DNA of 58,000 nt, taken from contig NC_081406.1 in assembly GCF_030272615.1 (NCBI RefSeq), positions 238,568,422 through 238,626,421 of the forward strand. The letters run 5' to 3'. The stretch is from Cryptomeria japonica (Eukaryota; Streptophyta; Pinopsida; Cupressales; Cupressaceae). Below are positions 32,545 through 44,500 of the stretch, piece after piece. The position numbers were made by a program, and so were the translations under genes. Numbering within the stretch: the first letter of the stretch is position 1; every line of letters begins with the position of its first letter. The notes below the pieces were generated by a model. That model ran no database searches. It saw nothing but the letters and a program-made list of their open reading frames with translations, and was not told where the DNA came from.

Positions 32545-34049
32545 TTATGAAAAAGACAACTGCATAGCCATGTGCAATATTATCTTGTACCCATGTCCTC
32601 CAAAAAAAATTCTAAAAATTGGAAAAGAATCGAGATCACAATTCTGACCCATCATATTAAGTTCCACCTTGGAACTTCCCATATTTGCCAAATGATCTGC
32701 AACCTGATTCCCTTCTCTATACACATGTGAAATAGTAAAGTGTACAAATGTATCAATAAGTGTCCATGGTTGTTCAAGTAAATATCTTATCTGCCAATTG
32801 TCAATATTTCTCTTTATGCAAGCATTGATAATAATAGTTGAGTCGCCTTCGATGTGAATATAAGAGATGTTCAATTTTTTAACTAGTAGAATGCCTTCAA
32901 GCAAAGCATATGCCTCTACAAAGTTGTTAGTACCCGGTGGAATGGAAACAGATTTCAAAGCAAAAACACACCCTATCTGGTCCCTTATGCATACTCCTAC
33001 TCCTGCATCACCCAGGTTCCCTTTAGAGGAGCCATCAAAATTCAATTTGAAATGCGTTGAATCCGGAGGACACCATTTCACTTTATTTCTATCAATTTTA
33101 CTAGTTCTAACTCTCAGAAAGAAAGGTGATACAGGAATAGAAATTCCCTTCCATAAATTAATAACTTGACCATCCTAAGAAGTAAATTCCCTATTTGGAT
33201 AGAACTGATTTGAAATATGAGCATTAACCATCTCTGATACTAATTTTTCAATGTAATTGAAAACATCAGAAAGAGGAGATGTCTACTTTCTAAAAATATA
33301 CTTATTTCTTTCCCACCAAAGTGACCATACTACTGTGGATGGGATCACTTTCCAAATGCATGCAAAAAGAGAGGATGAGTATAAAACTGGCCAGGACTAG
33401 AACAAATCCCATACATTATTTGGAAGAGGGATGCTAAAGGATAGCTTAGCAAGCACAAACATCCAATAATAATGAGCAAAATCATATTGGAGGAGGAGAT
33501 GATCTAATGTTTCACTATGCTCACCACAAAGTACACAGGCAAATGGAGGTGCAATATTCAATTTATCAAGTCTCTCACTGGCAAGTATTCTCTTGTGTAG
33601 AGAAAGCCAAGCAAACATCCCTGCCTTGCGAAGAATATTGTTGTTCCAACAGAAGTTATAAGCTCTTTGTGAATAGGATTGAAAAAACATCTGATGAATT
33701 GCCTTATACCCTTCCTTGATAGAGTACTTTCTATTCTTCGCAGGGCACCATATCAATTTGTCCAAACCATTAGAGATGAAAATAATTCAGTTCTTGAGAA
33801 TCAAAGAAAATTTTACCTTTGTTCTAGGGAGATTGGGAGTAAAGTTGGCTTCTTCCAAATGACACGATTTGAAGGCTTCTCAAGATCATCTATGTAATCA
33901 TAAAGCTAAGATCCCCATTCAGCAATAAATATAGGAATCACATCTACTAGAGATTCCTCAAGATTAAGAGGGGGGAGACCACTCCATGAATCATGTCAAA
34001 TGTTGACATCTTTTCCATTATGTACTTGCCAAGATAAATATCTAGTAAT
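32545..34049 (-). pseudogene. LINE ORF2 C-terminal part: zinc-binding and RNase H domains
   Basis: 32545-33081 is an RNase H of the plant LINE type, with LNFDGSSKGNLGDAG, EAYALLEGI, IEGDSTIIIN and EGNQVADHLAN giving the D-E-D-D residues. 33397-33765 is the zinc-binding RT-associated domain (zf-RVT), with FAWLSLHKRILASERL and CVLCGEHSETLDHLLL. Both share one frame. Upstream (33766-34049) the text HNGKDVNIW continues the L1 linker. Some stops interrupt it. RNase H in plant L1 elements removes RNA during reverse transcription. Confidence 0.85.
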
Positions 34050-34838
34050 TGTTGGCATATGCACACTCCAATGAGACATTGTAGTGATTGAAGGTTTTGT
34101 CATTGATGGCAACCTTACAATCCTATGGCACCGGCAAGCCATTACACCAGCACTAGCAAGATTAGACTCTACACTGGCACCGGTAGAGAAAGGAAGCATA
34201 CCGGCACAGAGGCCAACAGGATTTTTGTTATATTATATTTTGTTTATTATTGTAAAATCTTTGTAAGCTGACTTGGCATCATTGTAAAATGACTCTTATA
34301 TAAGAGAGATCATTATAGAACATTTGTAAGAAAGGAAGAAGATTGTATTTAGGCGAAATAAGGTAGACCTATTATGTGAATTATAGGTTAAGGGTTTATG
34401 TAAGAAGCAAAGCAGAAACCGGTACTGGATCTGGCATTATAGATGCTATTTTGAAGCAGTACAAGATACTAGATTTTTATAATCCATCATTGTAAGTCAG
34501 TGAGACTTCCCATTGTGCAGTGAGCTCTAGGCAGTTGGCCTTCCTGCATGTGCAGGCCCCTCTTGTAGCAGTAATATTCTCTTATTGGCCAGTAAGTGAA
34601 TATTGTGGGTCACAAATCCCACCAAGGTTTTTCCCACACCGGGTTTCCTCTTTAAAACCTTGTGTTATGGTGTGTTTTTCATGTGGTTGCTTTTAATTCT
34701 GTTTATTGCATTATTTCTTGCATACCGGTACACTGTTATAATATGTTCTACATGTTTTAAGTTAAGAAATTCAATACACCAGTTAGATACTGATTCACCC
34801 CCCCCCCCCCTCTCTCAGTATCTGTGGGAATCCTAACA
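34050..34838 (+). repeat. 5' LTR of family A copy 1 (789 bp)
   Basis: TGTTGGCATATGCACACTCC at the start and AATCCTAACA at the end, directly before the PBS. A C-run (about 34798-34810) precedes the end. Matches 47397-48160 and both LTRs of copy 2. Confidence 0.92.
34297..34304 (+). promoter_or_regulatory. TATA box in family A LTR
   Basis: TATATAAG within ACTCTTATATAAGAGAGATC. The sequence is kept in both copy 2 LTRs (TCTCTTATATATAAGAG). Confidence 0.55.
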
Positions 34839-34840
34839 AT

Positions 34841-34852
34841 TGGTATCAGAGC
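34841..34852 (+). other. Primer-binding site (initiator tRNA-Met type), copy 1
   Basis: TGGTATCAGAGC two bases after the LTR end, the classic copia-type PBS complementary to the 3' end of initiator tRNA-Met. Confidence 0.95.
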
Positions 34853-34909
34853 TTGGTCCTCTATTTTTAGAAGCCTAATAGCTTGAGGAAGATCTTAACA
34901 CTGGTAGAG

Positions 34910-36071
34910 ATGGAAAATCTGATGAAGCAACTAGAAGCAGCTCTTTCAAACTATGATGCAGAAAAATTAAAAAATATCAAACTTGAAGATGATCTAAAGG
35001 CAGCTCAGGATATCATTCAGGCACTTCAAGAAAATCTTACTATTTCAAGAAACAAGAGAAGAGAACTTTGTGAAAAGATGCAAAATGGGAATGATGAAAA
35101 AGAAACTCTTAATGATATGATAAACAAGCTAAAACAAGAGAACATGACAACAAAGAATGAGATGCAAGATATGACTATGAGATTTTGTAAAGAAATTGAA
35201 GATAGAATGAAGAATGAAGAAGATTTGACCAGAAGACTAAGTGATGCTGCAAATGAAAACACAAGACTTAGTTATGAAAATGATTTGTTGAAGACAGATC
35301 TGATGCCCACTCAGAATGACTCAAATGAATTGATGAGGCAGAAAGAAGTCTTAGAAAGAGAACTAGATACTACAAATCAACATAAAGAGAAATTCAAGAA
35401 AAGCTCAGAGGAACTTGGTAACTTGCTGAAGAATCAAAAACCTAAAGGTGACACTTCTGGAATTGGCTTTGAAGTTGGTGAAAGCTCCAGTACTGCAAAC
35501 ACTCAGGATCATAGAAAACCAGTAAGGCAACCTAATGCTTATAAATTCAATGGAAAATGCTTTAACTGTAATAAGTATGGTCATAGAGGAAATGAATGTA
35601 GATCTAGAAATTATCAGAATATCTACACACCCACCGGTCAATGTTCAAAATGCAACAAAGTTGGTCACAACTCTGAAAAATTGCAGAATGAATGTGAGAT
35701 GTTATGTTTGTGGAAGATTTGGACACCTATCTAATCAATGCAGAGCACAAACTGGCATAGGTTATGGGAAAGTTATTCAGAAGAATAATGTGACTTGTTA
35801 TGCATGTAACAAGATTTGGCATATTGCAAAATTCTGTAGAAGCAAAGGATCACCGGCAGACAACAAAAGTTATAGTTTGAAAGGAAAAGAAAAAGTTGAA
35901 GAGGTTAAGCAAGAATTCTCAAAACAATAGATTAGAAAGTCAGACCTAAATATTATTGGGAATACTCCTCCACCGGTAGAACCTATCAACACTTCACCGG
36001 TAGGACAGAGTGATGCTTCACCGGCAGGACAAAATAATACTCCACGGACAGGAAGCTCTTCATCAAATTGA
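34910..36071 (+). pseudogene. Family A ORF1 copy 1: coiled-coil, four-zinc-knuckle Gag-like protein
   Basis: Starts at ATG 34910 (GTAGAGATGG). The first ~190 residues are a long Lys/Glu-rich coiled coil. Then come CCHC knuckles CFNCNKYGHRGNEC, CSKCNKVGHNSE.., CYVCGRFGHLSNQC and a fourth whose Gly is Trp here (CYACNKIWHIAKFC), and a Pro/Ser-rich tail ending at TGA 36069. A one-base gain in the A-run at 35676-35680 shifts the frame inside knuckle 2, and TAG at 35928 matches TGG in copy 2. Copy 2 (55636-56793) shows the same protein with different lesions, so the family protein was ~386 residues. It resembles a Gag by its knuckles and position after the PBS, but I do not see a standard copia gag core. 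RNA packaging is inferred. Confidence 0.82.
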
Positions 36072-36376
36072 AGAAAACTTTCTTGAGGGTTTGGCAATCA
36101 ATGAGACATATGCTATAATTCCCTCAGTTAATGGTGAGAAGTTGGAAATTACTTCTATACCGGCAAACAATGTTAAGTGACTACTTAACCGGCATGCATT
36201 AAATGTGGTAGATGGCAAATAAACATTATAAATTTGTGGTTTTGGCTCCATTTCACTTCACCGAGATTTCAAACATTCGAAGAGCGCAAAATTTGCAGAG
36301 CTAAGGGATTTCATGCAAAGAGGCAAAGCACTTCAGCAATCAATCCATCCAAAGGCAGAAAAAGGTATTTATCATC

Positions 36377-39300
36377 ATGCCATCCTCCTCTACACCTGAA
36401 TTCAGAGCAAAACCTACAGTAGTCAAGGTTATAAAATGCCCTAGGCCCGTATTTCAGCTAGTTGCCAAGGTAGCTAAGAAAGATGACAATGTAGGTGCTT
36501 TTTCCCAAATTCCAAAATGAGTTGTTTTCGTAGAAGATCCCCGAATATATATTCATTGCAACATAGAGGAATTAGGAGATGAAGAAATTAAAAGCATGTA
36601 TAAGACTGTTATATGTGATGACTCCAGAAATGTAAAACCTAAACAAAAAGTTGTTGAAACCCTAGGATTCACTGAAATCCTCTGCATTCCTAAATTTCCC
36701 AAGGACGTCATTAGGATACTTTTTAAGCAGGGTACATGGTTCATTCTTTTGGCTTGATTCAATACACAAAATTACAAAGGAAGTTGTGAAAGCAGTAACA
36801 GGGTTACCTTCCACCAGTAACAGACCAAACAAGACTAAGAAGGTCTCCAATGACCTAGTAATGAACTTAACTAGTGCAACATCAGATAGAAGGTCTTTGA
36901 GGGTTAATGATGTGACTGATATAAATGTGAGATTTGTTAGCATGATTTTAGGATACAAAGCAACTCATGCAAATAGACTTAACTCAGTTTCCAGTTTATG
37001 CATTAAAAGTGCTTATGACATGGTTAAAGACAATGTGAAAATTGATGTATGTGAATAGTTAAAGGATGAGTTGATTGATAACTTAGGCAAAATCAAGAAG
37101 GATAAGAAAGGAACTTTTAGATTTGGAAATCTACTTGTATGCTTGATGCTACACATAACCAAATAGGTTCCCGATATAGGTAGTAAGAACCTTGGATTTG
37201 ATATACCGGTAGGAAAACAGTTAACAGACCTATTCAATAACATGGGTGAAAACAAAGAAAAGAATATTCATGACTATTTTCAAGCACTAAAGGTTGGGAT
37301 TAACAAAAGAATCAGACTATCACAGAAGATTGTCAACAAATACAAGCATGAAATATGTTTTGTAATCAAAAAGGATGAGATATGGATGGAAGCAATCATC
37401 CCAAGAACAATTTGGGTTACAGAGATGGGTTGTGAGACTGATGATCATATAATTGAGACTTATGCTAAAGCACTTCTAGAAGCACTAAATGAACCAAAGG
37501 AAGAAGTATTTGGTAGTGCTGAGACCATAGAAAAAAAAATTCAATCTAAGAAGAGAGTGAAATAGGTTGAAGCAGTTGTGAGAAGAGGTTCTAGATAGGT
37601 GAAGGCTATTAAAGAAGATGTATTGAAACAAACCGGTATCATTGAGGATGAGTTAGGAACTCTACAGCCTGAGACTCACCTACCACCAGTAGCTACTTCT
37701 TCAAAGAGTGACATTCCTACAACTTTCAAAAGAGTTGTAAGGAAAAGGGATCCTTCACCAGCATCCACACCCTCGCCTAGAAGGACTAGACAAAAACAAC
37801 AGGCAGTGAGGTCTCTGGTTAGAAAGACAACACCAAAGAAAAAGTTGGCACCAAAGAAGAAGAAGACTAAAAAAAACATGGCCCCTCTTGACAAATTACT
37901 AAATGAAATCACAGAGGAAGGGAAACTCAAGAACATAGGAAAGGTCTATGATACACTGTCAGTAGATGAAAAAGAACAAGTTGAAAATAGTGTCATTTTA
38001 CACATGGACATCTATAAGAAGTTCTTAATGGAAGTAATAGATTATCTACCAGATGAATTGTTCAAAAGATTGGAAGCAAGAAGACAAGTTGTTGTAGAGC
38101 TTGATAAGAAAATCAAAATTCAAAAGTTACTTGTTGTTTACCCAGTAAACTCACCTAAGGAGATAGATGACTTAATTGCAGAAGCCAACCGGTCAGTATT
38201 CTCTACTGCACATCGGCATATTGCATTAATGGTTGGAAGAGTGAATGAAGTAACAGAGGAAATAGAAAATGCATGGGACATATTCCTTGTTGAGAAAGAA
38301 AAATGGGAAGAGTACAGGATCACCAAACCATTAAAGGTATACCAAAAGGAAAGGGACAAAGGAAAAGGAAAAGTTGGTGGACCTTCGAGTATCAAAGTAA
38401 AAGATAAATTATCCCCACCGCCTCAAATTACATCACCGGTAACAACTACTGAAGATCAACCGACAGATGAGATTATGAACATAGAGGATACAAATCCTAA
38501 TCCTGAAGTACTATACATAGTTGATGTTGATACACAAAAAGTCAACATTGTGATAGACAAAGATACAACCGACAAGACAGATATGGCTAGTGAGCCACCG
38601 GCAACTGACAGCATTGACAATATTGAAAGAAATGTTGAAGTTGATAACACAGAGCAAAAGGTAGAGACTCAGACTGAGACTGAAATAGAGAAACAAATAG
38701 AGAGACAAGCAGAGCAACAGGCTCCAGAACAGGAACAGGTTCACATGGAAACAGTGCCACCAGCAACAGGAGAGAAGATCAAAAACCATTGCTTAAAGAA
38801 ATGGAAACACAAACTGACCTACCAGAGGTCACTGCAAGATTGGTTACTTCCTCCACCAACAGAATTCAGAATGTTGGTTCCTCCTCAACAGGTTACAAAT
38901 CAACAAATGTAACTGAAGTACTTTTGGACTCCATCAAAAAGATAACAGATTGTAGTTCATAGGCTTATAAAGCTATAGATGACACAATCCCAATTGTGAA
39001 GATGATAGCTCCTAACTGTAACATAGACAATAAGGATTCTTTAAGACAACTTGACACTTTGTGTAAATACATCACTGAGAACACAGTGACTGTTGAGCAA
39101 ATAAAGGAAGAAGCATTGAAGGATAAGTTAGAAATTGAAAAGCAAAAATTCTTTGAAGATCAAATAAAGAAGTGTACTAGGGAATTTGACACACTTCTAT
39201 CGGAACTATGTAACTTATTGAAGGAATTTAAAACTCTGTACAAAGATACTTGCAAGACAAACTTTTGACAGTAGACATAGATAAGAAAATGAGCAAGGTA

Positions 39301-39672
39301 AGGGATGAAATCAATAAACTTGCTGACAATTTTGTTAACTCACCTGATACATTATCGGTTTTTGAACAAAGGATAACAAGTTTTCAGGAAGAGTTACTTA
39401 AGTTAGAAAGAGAAAAGGAGAGAATAGTAGATAAGGCAAAGAACTTGAGACTAAGACTGAGTCCAATATTGGACTATCTAGCATCATTATGGAAGGAAAT
39501 ATCTGAGGCACTAGTACAGGGACAGAGAACACCAGCAAAGCATATGCAGCACCTCACCGGTACAGTTCAAAGAACAGAGACAGCAATAAAGGACAACAAG
39601 AAGTTTATGGAAAGTATAAACTTGATTTTGGCAGATCTTTTTCAAATTGTAACCACCCACTTACAAGGTTGA
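36377..39672 (+). pseudogene. Family A ORF2 copy 1: unknown ~1,100-residue protein
   Basis: Opens at ATG 36377 (ATCATCATGCC), matching copy 2's ATG at 55328. Stops at 36518 (TGA), 37056, 37163, 37561 and 37594 (TAG), and frameshifts near 36725, 38770 and 39260, break it. Visible features in order: CPRPVFQLVAKVAKKDDNVG and FVEDPRIYIHCNIEELGDEE; a region with GTFRFGNLLVCLMLHITK; KKDEIWMEAIIPRTIWV; a Lys/Arg/Pro-rich stretch at ~37760-37880 (KKKLAPKKKKTKKN) like a nuclear signal; a helical block; a Thr/Gln/Glu-rich linker (ETQTETEIEKQIERQ); and a long coiled coil to 39672. No enzyme motif. It occupies the place of pol in a copia element. Retention of the same ORF in both copies argues that it was once translated. 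Confidence 0.75.
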
Positions 39673-39863
39673 GTGAAACTACAAATCTACTAACATCTTC
39701 ACAACCTTTGTCATTAATGCCAAAGGGGGAGTAGTAGTATGAGAAAATAATTGGCAGAAGACTTATCTGCTCAGGGGGGGCTCTTATATTTTTGGTATCA
39801 GATTTTTGGATTACAAGTTTTGGATACACTTTTGAATTTTCTCATGAGTGTTGCCATCAGTGC

Positions 39864-39876
39864 CAAAGGGGGAGAT
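39864..39876 (+). other. Polypurine tract, family A copy 1
   Basis: CAAAGGGGGAGAT directly before the 3' LTR start TATTGGCATA (decayed TGTTGGCATA). The same tract is at 50452-50463 in copy 2 and at 45830-45841 in copia B. Confidence 0.88.
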
Positions 39877-39911
39877 TATTGGCATATACACACTCCAATG
39901 AGACATTGTAG
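39877..39911 (+). repeat. 3' LTR of family A copy 1, first 35 bp
   Basis: Matches the start of the 5' LTR (TTGGCATATACACACTCC). It is cut after ACATTGTAG by copia B and continues at 47397. The TSD TGTAG (39907-39911) is its last five bases. Confidence 0.9.
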
Positions 39912-41461
39912 TGTTGGTATTATGTGAACCGGTATGTAGACATAATGACATTGTATGTTGTCATTGATGTCAATATGTTAAAGAGGTATGAACCGGCATA
40001 TGTGAGAATTGGTATAACACTATGAACTGACATTTGTGCCAAAGTGAAGCGGTATGCTTGTTCAAGGTGAACCGGCATATGGTTATGGGAATCGGCACAT
40101 GGAAGCGTTGTATGACTACCGGTTGGTAGTCTCAACTTTAGGGTTTCCGGTTGAAGTGCTTCAAGCCTATATGACTCAACCGATGACATTGTGTGATGAG
40201 TTAGCATTGTAATGAAGAACAGATCATGTTACCACGTCAGCCTTGTGCGCGTGAAGGATCTTGCATAAAGGAGATTATTCCTATCTACCTTAGGAATGTG
40301 CGAAGTCTGTAAATGGTGATAACGTGTGATGGGTTATCAGCCGCCATGAAATCAGTGGAAAACAAATGATGGAGAATGTCTTGAGATTGGATCAAGACTG
40401 TTGCATTCAATACAGTATGATCAATAGTCAGGATTGAAACGTTTGAATTCCTTAACCTAATAGGTCTTGGGTTTAGGGTTTATGCTACCAACCTGTCTGT
40501 TGTCCTATAAGGTCAATGTTGTGACTCTTTCAGAGGTTGTTGGCAAAAATTTGTGTGTGAGTATCCAAGAGAAGGGATACGAGATCCTTGCCAGACCAGA
40601 GGAGAGAAGTGATACCTACAGAGTGTAAGTGCAGAAGGTGAAGAGTAGCTTAAGCGGATCTGCATTGGCATTGAGTGTTGTTACCAAATCATTGTAATAC
40701 CTGTTGATCTCTAACCACCTCAAGAGTTGGAAAATCCCCTAATAGGGTAGCCTTAACCAACTTGTTGTAAATCCCTTAACAGGGTAACTCAAAGTTATTG
40801 AGATCTGGAAAGCTAGAGAGCTCTGGAAATCCTTTAGCTATTGAGTTCTTGAAATCCTCTAACAAGGTACCCTTAACAGGGTTTAACCCTTAACTAGATA
40901 TTGTAGCCATCCCTTAACCAGGTGATCTCTAACAGGATTGGTTCCTAGCAGAACCTTTTGTAATGTCTTTAACCGGACAAGGCTTCTAACAGAGCAGATT
41001 TCCAAAGAGTTCAACAACAAGCTTGTGGGTATTCATCCCCACAGTGGTTTTTCCTAGTTGGGTTTCCACATGAAAAATATGTGTGTCATATGTGATGCTT
41101 TTATCTTGTGATGCTTTGTTATTGCCTGATAAGCATATGATGGTTCTGTGTTTTATGCCTGTCAATAAAACATGTTGAACTAGCTATTGTGAAGATATGA
41201 TGATAGATTACCTATTCATTCATAAGGGTGAAATGGTAGTGTAGTTTTGAGTTGAGTGGAAAACTCAGTGAGTAACTGGTTTATGACTGTTTTAGTTGTT
41301 CTGAGTTTTACTGGTTGCACTCTGTTTCAAACTGATGTCACTGTTTGCCAATCATTTGGAGGGATTGCTGCTGAACCGGTTTACGTCTGTATTTTGTTTG
41401 TACTGATTCACCCCCCCTCTCAGTACCGGTTTGGTACTATTCATTCATCATTGAGTTATCA
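39912..41461 (+). repeat. 5' LTR of copia B (1550 bp)
   Basis: Starts TGTTGGTATTATGTGAACCGG-like sequence and ends GAGTTATCA before the PBS. The two LTRs have identical length. By eye the first ~480 bp show about 30 transitions and about 3 transversions against the 3' LTR, without indels. A TATAAGG lies at 40506-40512. Many ACCGG(T/C) motifs occur. Confidence 0.95.
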
Positions 41462-41463
41462 AT

Positions 41464-41475
41464 TGGTATTAGAGC
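41464..41475 (+). other. Primer-binding site of copia B
   Basis: TGGTATTAGAGC, two bases after the LTR: one C-to-T change from the tRNA-Met-type site TGGTATCAGAGC. Confidence 0.9.
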
Positions 41476-41535
41476 ATCCTCCAGGTCCTCTGTATTATAA
41501 GCTTAACCACTTGAAGTAAAGATCCCAGACAAATC

Positions 41536-44500
41536 ATGAAGAGGGAAGGTCCAAAGTTTAATAGGGAAAATTTTGGTATATGGAAAGATAGGATGAATAT
41601 ATTCATCAGAAGCATGGGTGCTCAACACTGGAGTTATGTTGAGAACATTTATGTTGTCCCTACCGGTACTCTCACCAATGACCAAAAGAGAGAGATACAA
41701 GAAAATGGGCAAGTCATGGAAGCTCTCATTAGTAGTCTATCTAACATTGAGTTTATTGATGTTCAGGACAAGGTAAATCCCAAAGAGGTATGGGATGCTC
41801 TTGAAAATATCTATGGTGGTGATGAACATGTAAAAAAGGCCAAGGAAGAAAGCCTGAGAGGGAAGTTTCAAGATATGTGGATGGTTGAAGGTGAGACCAT
41901 TCAGCAGTATGGAATAAGAATCAAAATAGTTGTTGGAGAAATTAAGAGTGTGGGTGGTAAAATAGAAGACTCCACTATGGTAAGCAAAGTCCTAAGATCC
42001 CTATTGCCAGTCTATGCAATACGGGTTGCTGGTATTCAGGAGCTAAGATCAATAGACAAGACTAAGGTATCCTTGGACTCCATCATAGCAAAGTTGACAG
42101 CCTATGAGCTAAATAGTTTTGATGGCAGTGTTCAAAAGACTGAAACAGCTTTCAAAGCTTCTGTTGTACCATCCAGGAAAGGAAAAGAAGCAAGCACTAG
42201 TGGTGAACCAAGACAGAGCAGAGTAATGGATGATGAGGAGTTTCTGATAGAATTTGAAGCTCTAATTGCCAAGAAGCTTCCTAAAGGAACCGATAAATAC
42301 AAAGGTAATCTGCCTTTGAAATGCTTTTCTTGTAATCAGATAGGACATATTGCTATAAACTGTCCTAATGGCGATATCAAGGACAAACCGGAAAGGTTCA
42401 GGAAATTGAAAGGAGGAAACCAGAGAAACTGTTTTGTGGCAGTTGATGAAGGTGTCACAGATGAAGAATCAGAGGATGAAGAAAATGAAGATATTGTGTT
42501 TGTTGTTGTCAAAGAAGATGTGTCAAACAAGAAGGCTCTTGTCTCCCGGTTTGATAATTCCAATGAGTGGATCATTGACAGTGGGTGTTCTCACCATATG
42601 ACTGGTGACCGGAGCAAGTTTCTATCCTTGGAGGAATATGAAGGTGGTGTGGTTCGCTTTGGAAATGATGCACCATGCATGGTCAAAGGCAGAGGATCTA
42701 TCTCTTTGAATGGAAAGAGCAATGTTGACAATGTGTACTAGGTTGATGGTCTCAAACACAACCTTCTGAGTGTTGCCCAGCTAAATGACAGTGGCCTCAC
42801 TCTGGAATTCAAGAATGGAGTCTGTGGAATCAAAGGAAAAGATGGTGAATTGGTGGCCACCGGCATGCAGACCAAAGGTAACCTATTTCATCTGAATGCA
42901 AATATAAGTACATGTCTTATGGCTAAGTTTGATGATAGCTAGATATGGTATAGGAGACTCTGCCATGTAAACTTTGATAACATTGTGAAGGCTAGTAAGA
43001 TCAAGGTAGATAGAGGGTTGCCGGTGCTAGGCAAACTAGATAATACCTTGTGCAGAGAGTGTCAATTGGGGAAAATGTCTTCCTCAACCTTTAAAGTTAA
43101 ATCTTTCCATGTTGACAACTTGCTTGATCTTGTGCATACTGATTTGTGTGGTCCTATGAAAACTAGAAGTGTGTATGGTGATAGGTACTTCATGATTCTC
43201 ACTGATGACTGCTCAAGAATGATGTGGGTCACATTCTTGAAAGACAAGTCTGAAGCCTTTGTGAAGTTTAAATATTTCAGAGCATTAGTGGAGAAGGAAA
43301 GCGGTAAAAGGATCAAGTGTCTCAGAACTAATCAAAGAGGGGAATTTACTTCCGGTGAATTCAACAAGTATTGTGAAGAATTTGGCATCAAGAGGCAACT
43401 ATCTGCCCCCCGGACTCCATAGCAGAATGGCCTAGAAGAGAGGAATAACCGGACTGTGGTTGAAGCAGGTAGAACCATGTTGATTCAAGGAAAGGTAGCT
43501 CACACCTTTTGGAGTGAAGTGGTGAGCACTGCAGTCTACACAATGAACTCAGTACTCATCAAGAAAGGTAAGGATAAAACTCCTTATGAGTACTGGACCA
43601 GTAAGACACCTGTGGTTAGCTACTTTAGAGTGTTTGGTAGCAAATGTTACATCAAGAGGAGTGAACACCAAAGCAAATTTGATGCAAAATGTGATGAGGG
43701 AATATTCCTAGGATATTCCACCAAGAGTAAAGCTCTCAAGTGTTTCAACAATAGGACTCAGAGAATTATGGAAAGTATCAATGTGAGAGTTGATGAAACC
43801 TCTGAGAATCTGGAGGAAACTGGCAGTGAGCAAGTTGTAAATGAGCCGGTTGCAACCTTCTGGGAACCGATTGTCAATCAACCAAGTACCAGTAACAGTG
43901 TTCTTGAACCGGTGAATGTTGATACTGATGAAGATGAGGATGAAGAAGAAAAGAAAAAAGAACCAGTCAAGAGTATTCCTCGGTATGTCAAGCTGAATCA
44001 TGATCCTAAGCAGATCATAGGAGATAAGGATGTAGGAATCCTTACAAGAAGAAAAATCAGAGAAAACTCATGTATGATCTCTGAATTTGAGCCTAAATCA
44101 TTCAAAGAGGCTCATAAAGATGAAGACTGGATCAAGGCAATGGAAGAGGAACTTGACCAAATAGAGAAAAATGGTACATGGTCCCTGGTACCTAGACCAG
44201 AGCATAAAAATGTCATTGGCACCGAATGGGTGTTCAGAAAAAAGCTGAATGAGGATGGCATAGTGATTAGGAACAAAGCCAGATTGGTGTGCAAAGGATA
44301 TGCTTAAGAAGAAGGAGAAGACTATGGAGAAACCTTTTCTCCTGTAGCCAGATTGGAAGGAGTTCGTATGCTTCTTGCATATGCAACTTTTAAAGGCTTC
44401 AAAGTATATCAAATGGATGTAAAGTCAACATTCCTAAATGGTGTACTTGAAGAGGAGATGTATATTGAGCAACCAGATGGGTTTTCCCTATATGAAGATA

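Noticed and set aside
34841-34852. tRNA gene fragment
   Set aside because: The match to tRNA-Met is only the 12 nt primer-binding site next to the LTR.
36234-36422. Short ORF before family A ORF2
   Set aside because: Wrong frame; the ATG at 36377 aligned with copy 2's ATG at 55328 is the better start.
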